From positions 1 through 64,000 of the forward strand of contig NZ_JAAXCM010000032.1 of assembly GCF_019734885.1 (NCBI RefSeq): a stretch of DNA of 64,000 nucleotides, in the 5' to 3' direction. The notes under the pieces are model-generated. The model was not told where the DNA came from. It saw nothing but the letters and a program-made list of their open reading frames with translations, and searched no databases. Of the stretch, positions 1-8,489 are shown in pieces; within the stretch, counting starts at the first letter, position 1; every line of letters starts with the position of its first letter. Source of the DNA: Pseudocoprococcus catus. GTDB lineage: Bacteria > Bacillota > Clostridia > Lachnospirales > Lachnospiraceae. Made by a program: the position numbers and the translations under genes.

Positions 1-26
1 TACATTTTTCTTCCAGACATAGAAAT

Positions 27-70
27 AACCCCTTTCATTAGACTTACATTTTTGTCTAACAAAAGGGGTT
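27..70. other. nested inverted repeat at window edge
   Basis: The outer arms AACCCCTTT and AAAGGGGTT enclose a second pair TTAGAC/GTCTAA, giving a two-part hairpin downstream of the minus-strand oxidoreductase gene. No clear T-run follows on either strand, so a terminator role is only possible. Confidence 0.4.
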
Positions 71-139
71 CACTTCAATCACCGGCTGCGGTGTTTTTCA
101 CTTTTATTCATATCGTATTGCTGTTTCAGGGCATATCAT

Positions 140-2176
140 TTATCTGCTATCTTCAATTGACAACGGACGAATATCAATCCGATTATCGTTCATTGTCGTT
201 GCCGCACCAATATCGGACAAACGCCCATGGGTCAATGTGTTAAATCCACAGCCATTTTGTGTCTGATGGCTGGCAAACACACCTTCCGACACAGCATTTC
301 CGATAGCTACACGCTGATCTATACAAGCCGTAAACTGCACTTCCCCCAACTCATTAAATGCGATGACAGACATACCATCCTCAATCTTCCTTACTTTTGC
401 ATCTTCCGGATTCAGCCAGAGTGTCATGCCTTTCCTGGATGTCATCAGCTGTTCCCTGTCAAGGAAGGTTGAATTAAGACTCCACACACTTGGGGCAGCC
501 ACCAGATGCAGCGGATAGTCCTGACATTTTCCGCTGTAACCTGCGGTATAATGCGGCATCGGTTCTGCCAGTTTCTCATTGACAATCATCATTTTGCCGG
601 TTTCAGTGCCAAAGCCCAAATGATCTGAAAATGGCAGCACAACAGAACCGCCCTGTCGGAGCGTTTCCTTCGCCTCATCGGAAGTCTCTGCAATCGCCCT
701 GGTCGGATGACTCAGCAAAACCTCCAGCAGCTCATCCTCTGACCGGTCAAAATAATCATCCTCATACCCCATTCCTTTTGCCAGAAGGCAGAATGTATCC
801 CAGTTGCTCCTGCATTCTCCCGGTGCATCCACCAGTTTACGGCCTGTACTCAGGGTACAATACCCATAAGCCCGATAAATATCCGTCTGTTCCACGGAAA
901 ATGTGGCCGGCAGTACAATATCCGCATATCTGGCAGTATCTGTCATAAAGCGTTCATGCACAACGGTAAATAAATCTTCCCGTTCAAGTCCTCGGATAAT
1001 CAGCTGCTGATCACTGACTGTATTGGCAGGATTGCATCCATACACATAAAATCCCCTAACTGCCTCTTTTCCTTCCATGGCAAGGGCCTGCCCGATCTGA
1101 TTGATATTGATCTTTCTTGCCGGCTTCTTTCGGAAGTCCGGACGGGTGATCAGCGATTTATTCACATAATCCGTATCAATCGGCGTACAGCCACATAACC
1201 CGCCGCCAGGATGCTGCCATGCCCCGGTCAGCGCGGATAAAATCGTAATCAGACGCACCGTCATACCGCCATTGCCATGGCGGGAATTACCGCTTCCCAG
1301 TATAATGGCCGGTGCCTTGGCCTGACCAAATTCTCTGGCCAGCTGCCGGATCACTTCTGCCGGAATACCGGTTTCACTCTCAGCCCATTCCGGGGTATAG
1401 ACATCCAGTGTCTCTGCAAATGCCGGATATCCACTGGTATACTTCTCCACAAAAGATTTATCCACCAAATGTTCATTCTTAAGCACATGCATCATGGATA
1501 AAGCCAGTGCCCCGTCTGTTCCCGCCTTGATGGTGATCACCTGGTCACAGTACGCTGCCGTCGGATTCGGATACACATCGATCAATATTTTCTTCTTATG
1601 TCTGTTGACCGGTTTCTGCAGATCCACCAGAGTCTGAAGTCTTGTGGCTGCCATATTACAGCTCCAAATCAGATACAGATCACTGTCATTTAACTCTGTC
1701 GGCTCAAGACATCCTGTTTTCCCCACAACCGCATCATAGCCGGCACCTTTTGCCGATGAACACAGTGTTTTGACAAGCTCCGACGCACCCATACGGTTAA
1801 AAAAGGCATCCCCGCAGTTACGCTGAATATCGCTCATGACGCCAGAATAGACACAGGGTAAAATCGCCTCGGCACCCCATTTCGCTATGATTGCTTTAAA
1901 CTGATCTGTAATCTCCCTTACTGCCTCGTCCCAACTGATCGGCTCAAACTTTGCTTCACCCTTTCTGCCCACACGACGCAGAGGTGTCCTCAGCCTGTCT
2001 GCTGAATAAATATCCTGCTCATAGTGCTGCATCTTGCGGCAAATGCCGTTCTTGGACACTGGATGTGTCTTATCATTCTTCACTTTGATCAATCTGCCGT
2101 CTTCAATCTCTGCCTCAAGTCCACAGGTGGAAGGGCAGTCATACGGGCAGGACATTTTATGAATTGTTGTCGCCAT
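140..2176 (-). CDS. molybdopterin-dependent oxidoreductase, DMSO reductase superfamily
   Basis: About 678 aa from the ATG at 2176, which has AAAGGACGG just upstream; an ATG 21 nt earlier has no ribosome site. The N-terminus holds a [4Fe-4S] motif, Cys10, Cys14, Cys18 and Cys46 (CPYDCPSTC ... GIC). The bis-MGD binding core follows, with the family signature LTGAWQHPGGG near the middle, and a dinucleotide-binding C-terminal domain. No twin-arginine signal is seen, so a cytoplasmic enzyme is likely. Substrate is unknown: the family covers formate, thiosulfate, polysulfide and S/N-oxide enzymes, and the Mo ligand cannot be assigned by eye. It follows the NimA-like gene by 27 nt and probably shares its transcript. 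Confidence 0.88.
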   Translation of the reverse strand: MATTIHKMSCPYDCPSTCGLEAEIEDGRLIKVKNDKTHPVSKNGICRKMQHYEQDIYSADRLRTPLRRVGRKGEAKFEPISWDEAVREITDQFKAIIAKWGAEAILPCVYSGVMSDIQRNCGDAFFNRMGASELVKTLCSSAKGAGYDAVVGKTGCLEPTELNDSDLYLIWSCNMAATRLQTLVDLQKPVNRHKKKILIDVYPNPTAAYCDQVITIKAGTDGALALSMMHVLKNEHLVDKSFVEKYTSGYPAFAETLDVYTPEWAESETGIPAEVIRQLAREFGQAKAPAIILGSGNSRHGNGGMTVRLITILSALTGAWQHPGGGLCGCTPIDTDYVNKSLITRPDFRKKPARKININQIGQALAMEGKEAVRGFYVYGCNPANTVSDQQLIIRGLEREDLFTVVHERFMTDTARYADIVLPATFSVEQTDIYRAYGYCTLSTGRKLVDAPGECRSNWDTFCLLAKGMGYEDDYFDRSEDELLEVLLSHPTRAIAETSDEAKETLRQGGSVVLPFSDHLGFGTETGKMMIVNEKLAEPMPHYTAGYSGKCQDYPLHLVAAPSVWSLNSTFLDREQLMTSRKGMTLWLNPEDAKVRKIEDGMSVIAFNELGEVQFTACIDQRVAIGNAVSEGVFASHQTQNGCGFNTLTHGRLSDIGAATTMNDNRIDIRPLSIEDSR

Positions 2177-2203
2177 CTTATATCCGTCCTTTATCATCTA
2201 TAT

Positions 2204-2677
2204 CTATTTCTTAAAACGTCTCTTGCCGGTAAATTCTTCAACAGTAATCTTCAGAACTTCAACCGCCAGTGTATGCTTCACTTCCATCACAAAATCTTCC
2301 CCTGTCTGGTGCTTCATCAGCAGTTCCAAGGCTTTAATCTTCTCATCCACATCCGTAATGATCTCACAATGTCCCCGGCCCACAACACTTGCATACCGAA
2401 AATTGTAAGCACAGGCATACTTTGCCGGGATCATTTCATGATCATAATCCATTTCAAAGCAAACATGATCGTCCTTCCGAAGCAGATCCAGTTTCTTTCC
2501 TTCTTTGGCACTGTGAAGATAAATCACCAACTGACCATTTTCATAGCTGTATGCAAAATTCATAGCCACAATATACGGCCACTCGCCGTCCACCAACGCA
2601 ATATGACACACTCTGCAGTGGTCGATAATATCGATCATCCCACCCACATCTGTTACTTCTCTGTCAGCTCTTCTCAT
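2204..2677 (-). CDS. NimA-type pyridoxamine 5'-phosphate oxidase-like flavoprotein
   Basis: 157 aa with the opening typical of the 5-nitroimidazole resistance (NimA) branch of the split-barrel FMN family: MRRADREVTD, then CRVCHIALVDGEWPYIVAMN. These proteins bind FMN or haem and reduce small substrates; some reduce nitroimidazoles, but most chromosomal members have no proven role. The start has GGAGG 9 nt upstream. It is first in a two-gene unit with the molybdopterin oxidoreductase, divergent from the siroheme-reductase fusion. Drug resistance should not be assumed. Confidence 0.85.
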   Translation of the reverse strand: MRRADREVTDVGGMIDIIDHCRVCHIALVDGEWPYIVAMNFAYSYENGQLVIYLHSAKEGKKLDLLRKDDHVCFEMDYDHEMIPAKYACAYNFRYASVVGRGHCEIITDVDEKIKALELLMKHQTGEDFVMEVKHTLAVEVLKITVEEFTGKRRFKK

Positions 2678-2793
2678 CGCACATTTCCTCCGAATCCTTT
2701 TATATTTATTTAATCATACCATAACTGGCATTCTTCATTGCCCCTTATAAATTTAATAGTAGCACGAAGTCCTGTTAATTGCAAAACAATTAA

Positions 2794-2821
2794 AGACATT
2801 ATGAAATGTCTATAGTATAAT
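2794..2821 (+). promoter_or_regulatory. promoter with overlapping palindromic operator
   Basis: A good -10 (TATAAT, 2816-2821) lies 31 nt before the ATG of the siroheme-reductase fusion. The palindrome AGACATT-ATGA-AATGTCT (2794-2811) covers the expected -35 position, where there is only a weak AAGACA. This fits a repressor or activator site. The regulator is not identified. Confidence 0.5.
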
Positions 2822-2852
2822 TAAATTATGCGAACACTCGAGGAGGTATTAT

Positions 2853-4211
2853 ATGCTACGTAAAATTGCAAATGATTTTTATATGAATCAGAATTATAAC
2901 TGCGGGGAATGCATCCTGCGCGCTGCCAACAAGGCCTATGATCTCGGTCTTGATGAACGCGCATTAAAGCTGGCTTCCGGATTCGGCGCTGGTATGGGCT
3001 GCGGCAATACGTGCGGTGCGCTTTCAGCTGCCATGTCTGTGCTCAGCCTGCTTTTCTGCGGTGACAAGGCCCATGAAACAGAAGGCTTCAAGGAACTCTG
3101 TGCAGAATATGTTGACACTTTCAAGGCTTCCCTCGGCAGTGACAACTGTGAGGAATTGAAGGCGCGCTATCGTTATCCAGAGGGTGATGACCGTCGCTGC
3201 CTGATCACAGTTGAAAAGGCCGCTGATGTTCTGGAGGCATTTATTGCCTCCCATCAGAGTGAACCTGCTTCCGATGCACCGTCTGAGACACCTGTCAGTG
3301 CGGATGAGATTAAACGGCTGAAAGGCCTTGGCTTTTTAAATAATAAAGGAACAAACAGATTCAACGCCCGTGTCGTTACCGGCAACGGACGGATCACAAC
3401 TGCCCAGGCGAGATGTATTGCCGATGCTGCAGCCCTTTACGGCAGCGGCCAGATCACGATGACAACCCGACTCTCACAAGAAGTCATCGGCGTCGAATAC
3501 GACAAGATTCCTGATTTTATCGCTTATCTTGCCAAAGAAGGACTTGAAACCGGCGGTACAGGTGCCAAAATCCGTCCTGTAGTTTCCTGTAAAGGTACCA
3601 CCTGTCAGTACGGACTGATTGATACATATGCTTTATCTGAGAAAATCCATCATCTTTTCTACAAAGGTTATCACGGATTAACACTTCCGCACAAGTTCAA
3701 GATTGCCGTTGGCGGATGTCCGAACAACTGTGTCAAGCCATCCCTGAACGACTTTGGTATCTACGGTCAGCGTGTTCCTCAGCCAAACACAGATCTCTGC
3801 AAGGGCTGTAAGAAATGTCAGATTGAAGCTGCCTGTCCGATCAGTCTGCCGAAAGTCGTTGACGGCAAGGTATTTATTGACCCTGACAAATGCAACCGCT
3901 GCGGACGCTGTCTCCATAAGTGTCCATTCCATGTGAATGAAGATTATATCGCCGGTTATTCCATCGTCATCGGCGGACGCTGGGGCAAGAAAGTAGCTAT
4001 GGGCCAGCGGATTCCTAAGATTTTTACCACAGAGGAAGAAGTTCTGGCCACCCTTGAGAAGACCATCCTCTTCTTTGCAGAACAGGGCCAGAAAGGGGAA
4101 CGTCTCTCCGATACCATCCATCGCATCGGTTTTGAGAAAGTGACCAAAGAGCTGCTCAGTGATGATATCCTCAGCAGAAAGGACGCCATTGTGGGCAATG
4201 CACTGAAATAA
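2853..4211 (+). CDS. C_GCAxxG_C_C redox domain fused to siroheme sulfite/nitrite reductase domain
   Basis: 452 aa, GGAGG 6 nt before the ATG. Residues 1 to about 130 form a C_GCAxxG_C_C domain (cysteines in NCGEC and in GAGMGCGNTCGA). After a linker, residues 150-450 form a siroheme/[4Fe-4S] reductase: siroheme-cluster ligands Cys246 and Cys251 (CKGTTC) and Cys289 and Cys293 (CPNNC), then two ferredoxin clusters (CKGCKKC and CNRCGRC). The second half resembles the catalytic subunit of anaerobic sulfite reductase (AsrC). It probably reduces sulfite or a related S/N compound in the cytosol. The fusion order is unusual. The substrate is not determined by the sequence. Confidence 0.82.
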   Translation: MLRKIANDFYMNQNYNCGECILRAANKAYDLGLDERALKLASGFGAGMGCGNTCGALSAAMSVLSLLFCGDKAHETEGFKELCAEYVDTFKASLGSDNCEELKARYRYPEGDDRRCLITVEKAADVLEAFIASHQSEPASDAPSETPVSADEIKRLKGLGFLNNKGTNRFNARVVTGNGRITTAQARCIADAAALYGSGQITMTTRLSQEVIGVEYDKIPDFIAYLAKEGLETGGTGAKIRPVVSCKGTTCQYGLIDTYALSEKIHHLFYKGYHGLTLPHKFKIAVGGCPNNCVKPSLNDFGIYGQRVPQPNTDLCKGCKKCQIEAACPISLPKVVDGKVFIDPDKCNRCGRCLHKCPFHVNEDYIAGYSIVIGGRWGKKVAMGQRIPKIFTTEEEVLATLEKTILFFAEQGQKGERLSDTIHRIGFEKVTKELLSDDILSRKDAIVGNALK

Positions 4212-4265
4212 ATCTCTACATCAGCCTTTCTGCTGTATATGAATAATGATTTGACAAGAACAAGA

Positions 4266-4332
4266 AAGACTCCTTTTCATATGATATATCAGGAAATGTG
4301 ATTTTCCAGTACACTCATTTGAAAGGAGTCTT
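4266..4332 (+). promoter_or_regulatory. 5'-UTR hairpin that buries the ribosome site of the DUF11 gene
   Basis: Bases 4266-4279 are complementary to 4320-4332 (12 bp with one bulged T). The downstream arm contains the Shine-Dalgarno sequence AAAGGAG of the gene starting at 4337. A smaller GGAAA/TTTCC hairpin lies inside the loop. A TTGACA at 4251-4256 could be the -35 box, but no good -10 follows at standard spacing. Translation would need the outer stem to open. Confidence 0.55.
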
Positions 4333-4336
4333 ATTT

Positions 4337-5203
4337 ATGCCTACTTTTTCCAATCAGGCACAACTTTCCTATAATGGCATCACAGCCAATTCCAATATCG
4401 CTTACGGTCAGATTCTGGAAGTGTTAGCTGCATCGAAAACAGCACTTTCTGACACTTATGCCTCCGGCGACCGTATCACTTATATTTTCAGTATTGTCAA
4501 TTCCGGCACAACAGCCTTTAGCGATTTGACCGTCAATGACAATCTCGGTGCTTACAGCTTTACAACGGATACCCCGGAAACTATCACCCTGTACCCACTC
4601 ACTTACATTCCGAATTCCATGCAGCTGCTTATTAACGGCACTTTGCAGCCTGCACCAACCGTCACCGCCGCAGATGGCATCACAATAACCGGTGTCTCTA
4701 TTCCGTCCGGCGGCAATGCTGCATTTATCTACCAGGCTGATATCAATGATTATGCGCCCCTTGCTGCAGCGGGCAACGTGATAAACACTGTCCGTGTCAC
4801 CGGCGCCCAACTGGCTGCACCGCTGACAGCCACACACACAATTTCAACAGCCACTGTGCCTAATCTGTCCATTGTCAAAGGCATCTGTCCTGCTCAAGTT
4901 GCTGAAAACGGCCGCATCACTTATACTTTTGGTATTCAGAATTATGGCAATACCGCCACCACCGATGATGATCTGGTTCAGATTACAGACACATTTACAC
5001 CGATTCTTTCGGATATCTCCGTCACCTACAATGGAACAGTTCTGCCGACATCAAACTACAGCTACAATCAGGCAACCGGTGTTTTCTCCACCAACGCAGG
5101 TGTCATCAATATACCGGCCGCCACATATGTACAAAACCAGACAACCGGCGCCTATACACTGACCCCAGGCACAGCGACGGTAACTGTGACCGGAAATATT
5201 TAA
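4337..5203 (+). CDS. DUF11-repeat protein
   Basis: 288 aa from the ATG at 4337, which has AAAGGAG upstream. It has two beta-rich DUF11-like repeats, each opening with a segment like GDRITYIFSIVNSG (about residues 38-51) and NGRITYTFGIQNYG (about 193-206). The family is Ig-like and common in surface proteins, but this one has no signal peptide, membrane segment or LPXTG. Such stand-alone proteins occur in Lachnospiraceae with no assigned function. It is monocistronic. Confidence 0.7.
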   Translation: MPTFSNQAQLSYNGITANSNIAYGQILEVLAASKTALSDTYASGDRITYIFSIVNSGTTAFSDLTVNDNLGAYSFTTDTPETITLYPLTYIPNSMQLLINGTLQPAPTVTAADGITITGVSIPSGGNAAFIYQADINDYAPLAAAGNVINTVRVTGAQLAAPLTATHTISTATVPNLSIVKGICPAQVAENGRITYTFGIQNYGNTATTDDDLVQITDTFTPILSDISVTYNGTVLPTSNYSYNQATGVFSTNAGVINIPAATYVQNQTTGAYTLTPGTATVTVTGNI

Positions 5204-5229
5204 AATACATCACTAACCCTTATTAATCT

Positions 5230-5262
5230 ACAGATTCAGAGGCTGGGTCTTTCCCAGTCTCT
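5230..5262. terminator. hairpin between convergent genes
   Basis: CAGAGGCTGGG/CCCAGTCTCTG stem with a short TCTTT loop lies between the ends of the DUF11 gene and thiW. There is no good T-run, so termination is likely but weakly supported. Confidence 0.4.
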
Positions 5263-5267
5263 GACAT

Positions 5268-5771
5268 TTAGCTGTTGATCTGCTGCTGAATCCTGGCCAG
5301 CACCTTTGTTTGCTTCATTGTCATTGTGATCACAGTGGCCATGATCGTGCCGCCAACAGTACTGATCAGAAATGGTACAACAAAGGTGAATAAAGCTGCC
5401 GTCTGATTGCCCATCAGCACTGCGGCAATCGGATAAGACAGCATGCCGCCGATAATACCTGTACCGACCACTTCGCCGATATAAGCTGCCGGCAGCTTTT
5501 TCATCCACTTGTACAACAGACCGGATAATAGAGCTCCGCACATGCTTCCCGGAAAGGCCAGAAGTGTTCCAAGTCCCAGAATATTACGAATCAATGCTGC
5601 CAGAAAGGCTGCCGCCAGTCCATACCATGGGCCTAATAAAATGGCACACATTACATTCACCAGATGCTGAATCGGTGAACATCTCGACCCCAGAACAGGA
5701 AATGAAAATAAGCTGCCTGCAACAGCGATGGCCGCAAAAAAGGCAGTTAGTGTCAATTTTTTGATATTCAT
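5268..5771 (-). CDS. thiW: ThiW, substrate-binding (S) component of ECF transporter
   Basis: 167 aa, very hydrophobic, with about five predicted membrane spans. The ThiW signature starts near residue 24 (FPVLGSRCSPIQHLVNV). ThiW binds a thiazole precursor of thiamine and works with shared EcfA/EcfT subunits that are not in this window. It is monocistronic. The promoter and a leader hairpin lie upstream; the expected TPP riboswitch core motifs are not seen. Confidence 0.88.
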   Translation of the reverse strand: MNIKKLTLTAFFAAIAVAGSLFSFPVLGSRCSPIQHLVNVMCAILLGPWYGLAAAFLAALIRNILGLGTLLAFPGSMCGALLSGLLYKWMKKLPAAYIGEVVGTGIIGGMLSYPIAAVLMGNQTAALFTFVVPFLISTVGGTIMATVITMTMKQTKVLARIQQQINS

Positions 5772-5799
5772 AACGCTTTTCCTCTCTTTTGCACACTAA

Positions 5800-5833
5800 A
5801 AATAGCTGTCCTGACATCCGTCGACAGCTATTT
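5800..5833 (-). promoter_or_regulatory. terminator-like leader hairpin of thiW
   Basis: A perfect 11-bp stem (AAATAGCTGTC/GACAGCTATTT, 12-nt loop) is followed by TTTT on the minus strand, between the promoter and the ATG. It can act as an intrinsic terminator or attenuator. No TPP-riboswitch CTGAGA box is visible. Confidence 0.5.
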
Positions 5834-5859
5834 CTATAAAACAACCGGATTTCCTGTAT

Positions 5860-5888
5860 ATTATACCTTTGCCGCAATCGTTTGTAAA
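5860..5888 (-). promoter_or_regulatory. thiW promoter
   Basis: On the minus strand, TTTACA (5888-5883), a 17-nt spacer and TATAAT (5865-5860) form a near-consensus sigma-A promoter. The predicted start near 5853 puts the leader hairpin inside the transcript. Confidence 0.65.
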
Positions 5889-6040
5889 TAAAGCAGCAAA
5901 ATTTTCCCAGGTTCCAGATCAAAAAGCTATGTATCGATTATTCTCTACTTTTTGTCACAGATTGCTTCCATTGTCATTGCATATCTGTATCCATTTTCAA
6001 GTTTTTAATCAATCTCTTTCGGACTCCATCTGAGTCATAC

Positions 6041-6535
6041 TTAATCTTGTAATCTATCCAAAAGCATTTGATAATGTCGCTGCCCTATATGACGTCCGGC
6101 ACGCTGTAATCCATTAATACATGCTCGTACTTCATCTGATGTCAATTCATCCTCTTCATACGCAGCCATAAGAATTCCTATTGTCCCCATAATTTTAAGC
6201 CCCATCTGTGCAGACACACTTCTCTCTTTTGCTTCATCCATCAATAATAAATCTGCTTCTAGTTCATCTGTCCGAACAATCGCTTCACTCTCACCCTGGT
6301 CAAGCCCCGTTGCTCTTTTTAATACACTTGCGGACTCCTGATTATTAACAGGTTTAACTACAATAAATGATTTTTGTCGAATCTGATCTGCTTCCGTCCT
6401 AAAACGTTTATCAACTGTTAATTCATCAAATACTGCTGTAGGAATCATAACATCACCAAACAGTCTTTCCAACAGCTCTAACCTATTAATTTTGAGCAGT
6501 GATATCAATGGTGTTGTATCAGATACAACAATCAT
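6041..6535 (-). CDS. PIN-like toxin, DUF3368 family
   Basis: 164 aa. The N-terminus MIVVSDTTPLISL carries the first acidic residue of a PIN nuclease, with further acidic positions in LDQGESEAI and LLLMDEAKER. DUF3368 proteins are the presumed RNase toxins of type II pairs with UPF0175 antitoxins. The start overlaps the antitoxin stop by 4 nt, which suggests translational coupling. Confidence 0.82.
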   Translation of the reverse strand: MIVVSDTTPLISLLKINRLELLERLFGDVMIPTAVFDELTVDKRFRTEADQIRQKSFIVVKPVNNQESASVLKRATGLDQGESEAIVRTDELEADLLLMDEAKERSVSAQMGLKIMGTIGILMAAYEEDELTSDEVRACINGLQRAGRHIGQRHYQMLLDRLQD

Positions 6536-6822
6536 ACCAATTCCTCCGCTTTTTTGAGCTGCCTAAAAGTTTCCAATTCCTCATCCAAATCATCCATTGT
6601 CATATCAAAATATGAATAGCCCAGTTTATCATACAAATCAATCAACTCTGCTTTTCTAATTCCAAGAATTTCTGCTGCTCGACCATGTGATATTGTCTGA
6701 TTTAATATATACGGATACAGCAACAATGCATTTCTGGTAAGTTCTGTTTCCGGATTCCTAGTTACCAAATACTTTGACATACCAACCGGAACTTTAATTG
6801 TTACAGATTCTGTTGTCACCAT
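6532..6822 (-). CDS. UPF0175-family antitoxin
   Basis: 96 aa, with the UPF0175 helix-turn-helix core SHGRAAEILGIRKAEL around residues 46-61. It is upstream of and coupled to the PIN toxin, the usual antitoxin-first order, and probably represses its own promoter. Confidence 0.8.
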   Translation of the reverse strand: MVTTESVTIKVPVGMSKYLVTRNPETELTRNALLLYPYILNQTISHGRAAEILGIRKAELIDLYDKLGYSYFDMTMDDLDEELETFRQLKKAEELV

Positions 6823-6876
6823 AATATCCCATCCTTTCCTTAGAAACTCAACTCTACATAATCATTACCTATATCA

Positions 6877-6900
6877 TTTAATATATGCATATTTTAAATA
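6877..6900 (-). promoter_or_regulatory. palindrome upstream of the toxin-antitoxin operon
   Basis: An AT-rich palindrome centred on ATATGCATAT (6883-6892) and flanked by ATTTAA/TTAAAT lies about 60 nt before the antitoxin start. Its place fits an autoregulatory operator. No clean promoter hexamers were found. Confidence 0.4.
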
Positions 6901-6971
6901 TTGTCTGTTTCTTTTATTATATCTGTTATTAAAGGTTTTCACAACCCAATTTTTGTATCCCATTTCACGCG

Positions 6972-6993
6972 TAGTAGACAAATAGTAGACAAA
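6972..6993. repeat. tandem 11-bp repeat TAGTAGACAAA x2
   Basis: Two exact, adjacent copies lie downstream of the tRNA-Thr gene. They could be integrase arm sites or the scar of an earlier integration at the tRNA, but no integrase gene lies beside them. Confidence 0.45.
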
Positions 6994-7033
6994 CCTCAAA
7001 AAAAGCCCCCTTTTTTACACATTTTTCAAAACG

Positions 7034-7076
7034 CAAAAAAAGCCGGAAACCCTCAATTCTCCAGAGTTTCCGGCTT
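7034..7076 (-). terminator. intrinsic terminator after tRNA-Thr
   Basis: An 11-bp stem (GTTTCCGGCTT with its complement) followed by a T7 run on the minus strand, directly downstream of the tRNA 3' end. Confidence 0.75.
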
Positions 7077-7079
7077 GAA

Positions 7080-7151
7080 GCTAACAGCGGGAATCGAACC
7101 CGCGACCTACGCATTACGAGTGCGTCGCTCTACCGACTGAGCCATGTTAGC
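7080..7151 (-). tRNA. tRNA-Thr (anticodon CGU)
   Basis: Minus-strand cloverleaf with acceptor arm GCTAACA/TGTTAGC, D-arm with TCAGTCGGTAGAGC, anticodon stem ACGCA/TGCGT around loop CTCGTAA (anticodon CGU, reads ACG), and T-arm GCGGGTTCGATTCCCGC. The 3' CCA is not encoded. Confidence 0.95.
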
Positions 7152-7262
7152 CTACCTGTTCCATTATATCATTTATTCTGAAAATGGCAACAGTTATTTT
7201 TTAATTGTTTCCATAATGTCCCCGCAATTATTCAGAACCGGATATAATTTTTGTATCATGTT

Positions 7263-8432
7263 TTACATCTGTTCCAAAATATATGCTTTGACAGCTTCCA
7301 ACTTACACTCTTTCCATGCACCTTTGGCCTCTTCCTGGGCAATCGGATAGATAATCTGGAAATCCAGAGCCTCACCCGGTACACGGCCACTGCGCTTTTC
7401 TTCATAGAAATGGTCTTTCCACTGTGCTTCTGTAGCATTCTTGAATTTATCCGGATATAAGAACAGCTGCTGACGCTTTGTTGCAGCTAAGAACATTTTC
7501 GCTGCCAATGGTTCAAGCTTATTATAATCATCCTCCTGAATATCAGCAAAAATCTTCGGAAGCGGTGCCGTCTCTATATGTTCATTCTCACGGTTGATCT
7601 TCAGTCCCAGTGCTTCAAAGGAATATTTTGTCTCTGTAAAATGCAGTTTCAGCAGAATGCCTTTTTCAGTATTGAACTGTGCACGCTGATAATCTGTATC
7701 AAAGATAAAATTGCCCAATGAGTAAAAAATCATCTTATCTCCAACGGTTTCATAATTCATCGGCACATGAGGATGATGACAGACAACAAGATCTGCTCCC
7801 ATCTCAAGATAAGCATGATACCGTTCCCTTGTATACGGAGATGGAATCGCTGTAAACTCTTCGCCGCCATGAGCTACCACCACACACCAGCGGCATTTGG
7901 CCTTGATTTCCTGAATGACGCTGCGAATGACCTCCATCTCACTCCAGCTGAGGCAGCCGCCTTTATCTTCTCCGGCCGGTTTGCAGCCGCGCTGATAGCC
8001 AACAGCAAAGATTCCGATACCTCCAGCTTCATCAAGAATTAATGGTTTCGCTGCATCCGTCATATTCATGCCGACACCGATGGGCTTCGCACCAAACTTC
8101 TCTGCCTCCTGAAGGGTCATGGCCAGACCGTCCTGTCCGGCATCCATGATATGATTGTTGCAGAGGTTCCAGATATCTGCATGAATATCCTTCAAAACTC
8201 TCTCAGCTGCCGGATTGATGGTGTGCATCAGGCGCATCTCGGCTGCCTGCATCAGTGTCGCCGTATTGTCCACCAACGGGCCTTCCACATTGGCCACTAC
8301 ATGGTCTGCACTGGTCAGAAATTCCAGAATTCCCGGTGCCAGAAGGGCATCATCCTCCCATTTTTTGTCCATATATTTATCAAAACCGATATCTCCTGTA
8401 AAGGCGATTGTTGTACTTTCTTTCAATTCCAT
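7263..8432 (-). CDS. CapA-like metallophosphatase-fold protein
   Basis: 389 aa of the PGA_cap/CapA family. Metal-ligand motifs appear in order: FTGDIGFDK near the start, VVANVEGPL, WNLCNNHIMDAG, VVVAHGGEE and VVCHHPH. CapA is needed for poly-gamma-glutamate capsule work in Bacillus, but most family members are stand-alone and unproven. There is no signal peptide and no capBC neighbours, so a capsule role is not supported. Confidence 0.82.
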   Translation of the reverse strand: MELKESTTIAFTGDIGFDKYMDKKWEDDALLAPGILEFLTSADHVVANVEGPLVDNTATLMQAAEMRLMHTINPAAERVLKDIHADIWNLCNNHIMDAGQDGLAMTLQEAEKFGAKPIGVGMNMTDAAKPLILDEAGGIGIFAVGYQRGCKPAGEDKGGCLSWSEMEVIRSVIQEIKAKCRWCVVVAHGGEEFTAIPSPYTRERYHAYLEMGADLVVCHHPHVPMNYETVGDKMIFYSLGNFIFDTDYQRAQFNTEKGILLKLHFTETKYSFEALGLKINRENEHIETAPLPKIFADIQEDDYNKLEPLAAKMFLAATKRQQLFLYPDKFKNATEAQWKDHFYEEKRSGRVPGEALDFQIIYPIAQEEAKGAWKECKLEAVKAYILEQM

Positions 8433-8489
8433 TACCTCTGTTTGTTATCATTATCTAATATTCAAAAAACACCGCAGCCCTGCATACAT

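Noticed and set aside
2204-2677. Nitroimidazole resistance gene
   Set aside because: Family resemblance to NimA is clear, but most chromosomal members have no such role and no IS promoter lies upstream.
7263-8432. Capsule (poly-gamma-glutamate) locus
   Set aside because: Only a CapA-like gene is present; capB, capC and capD are absent.
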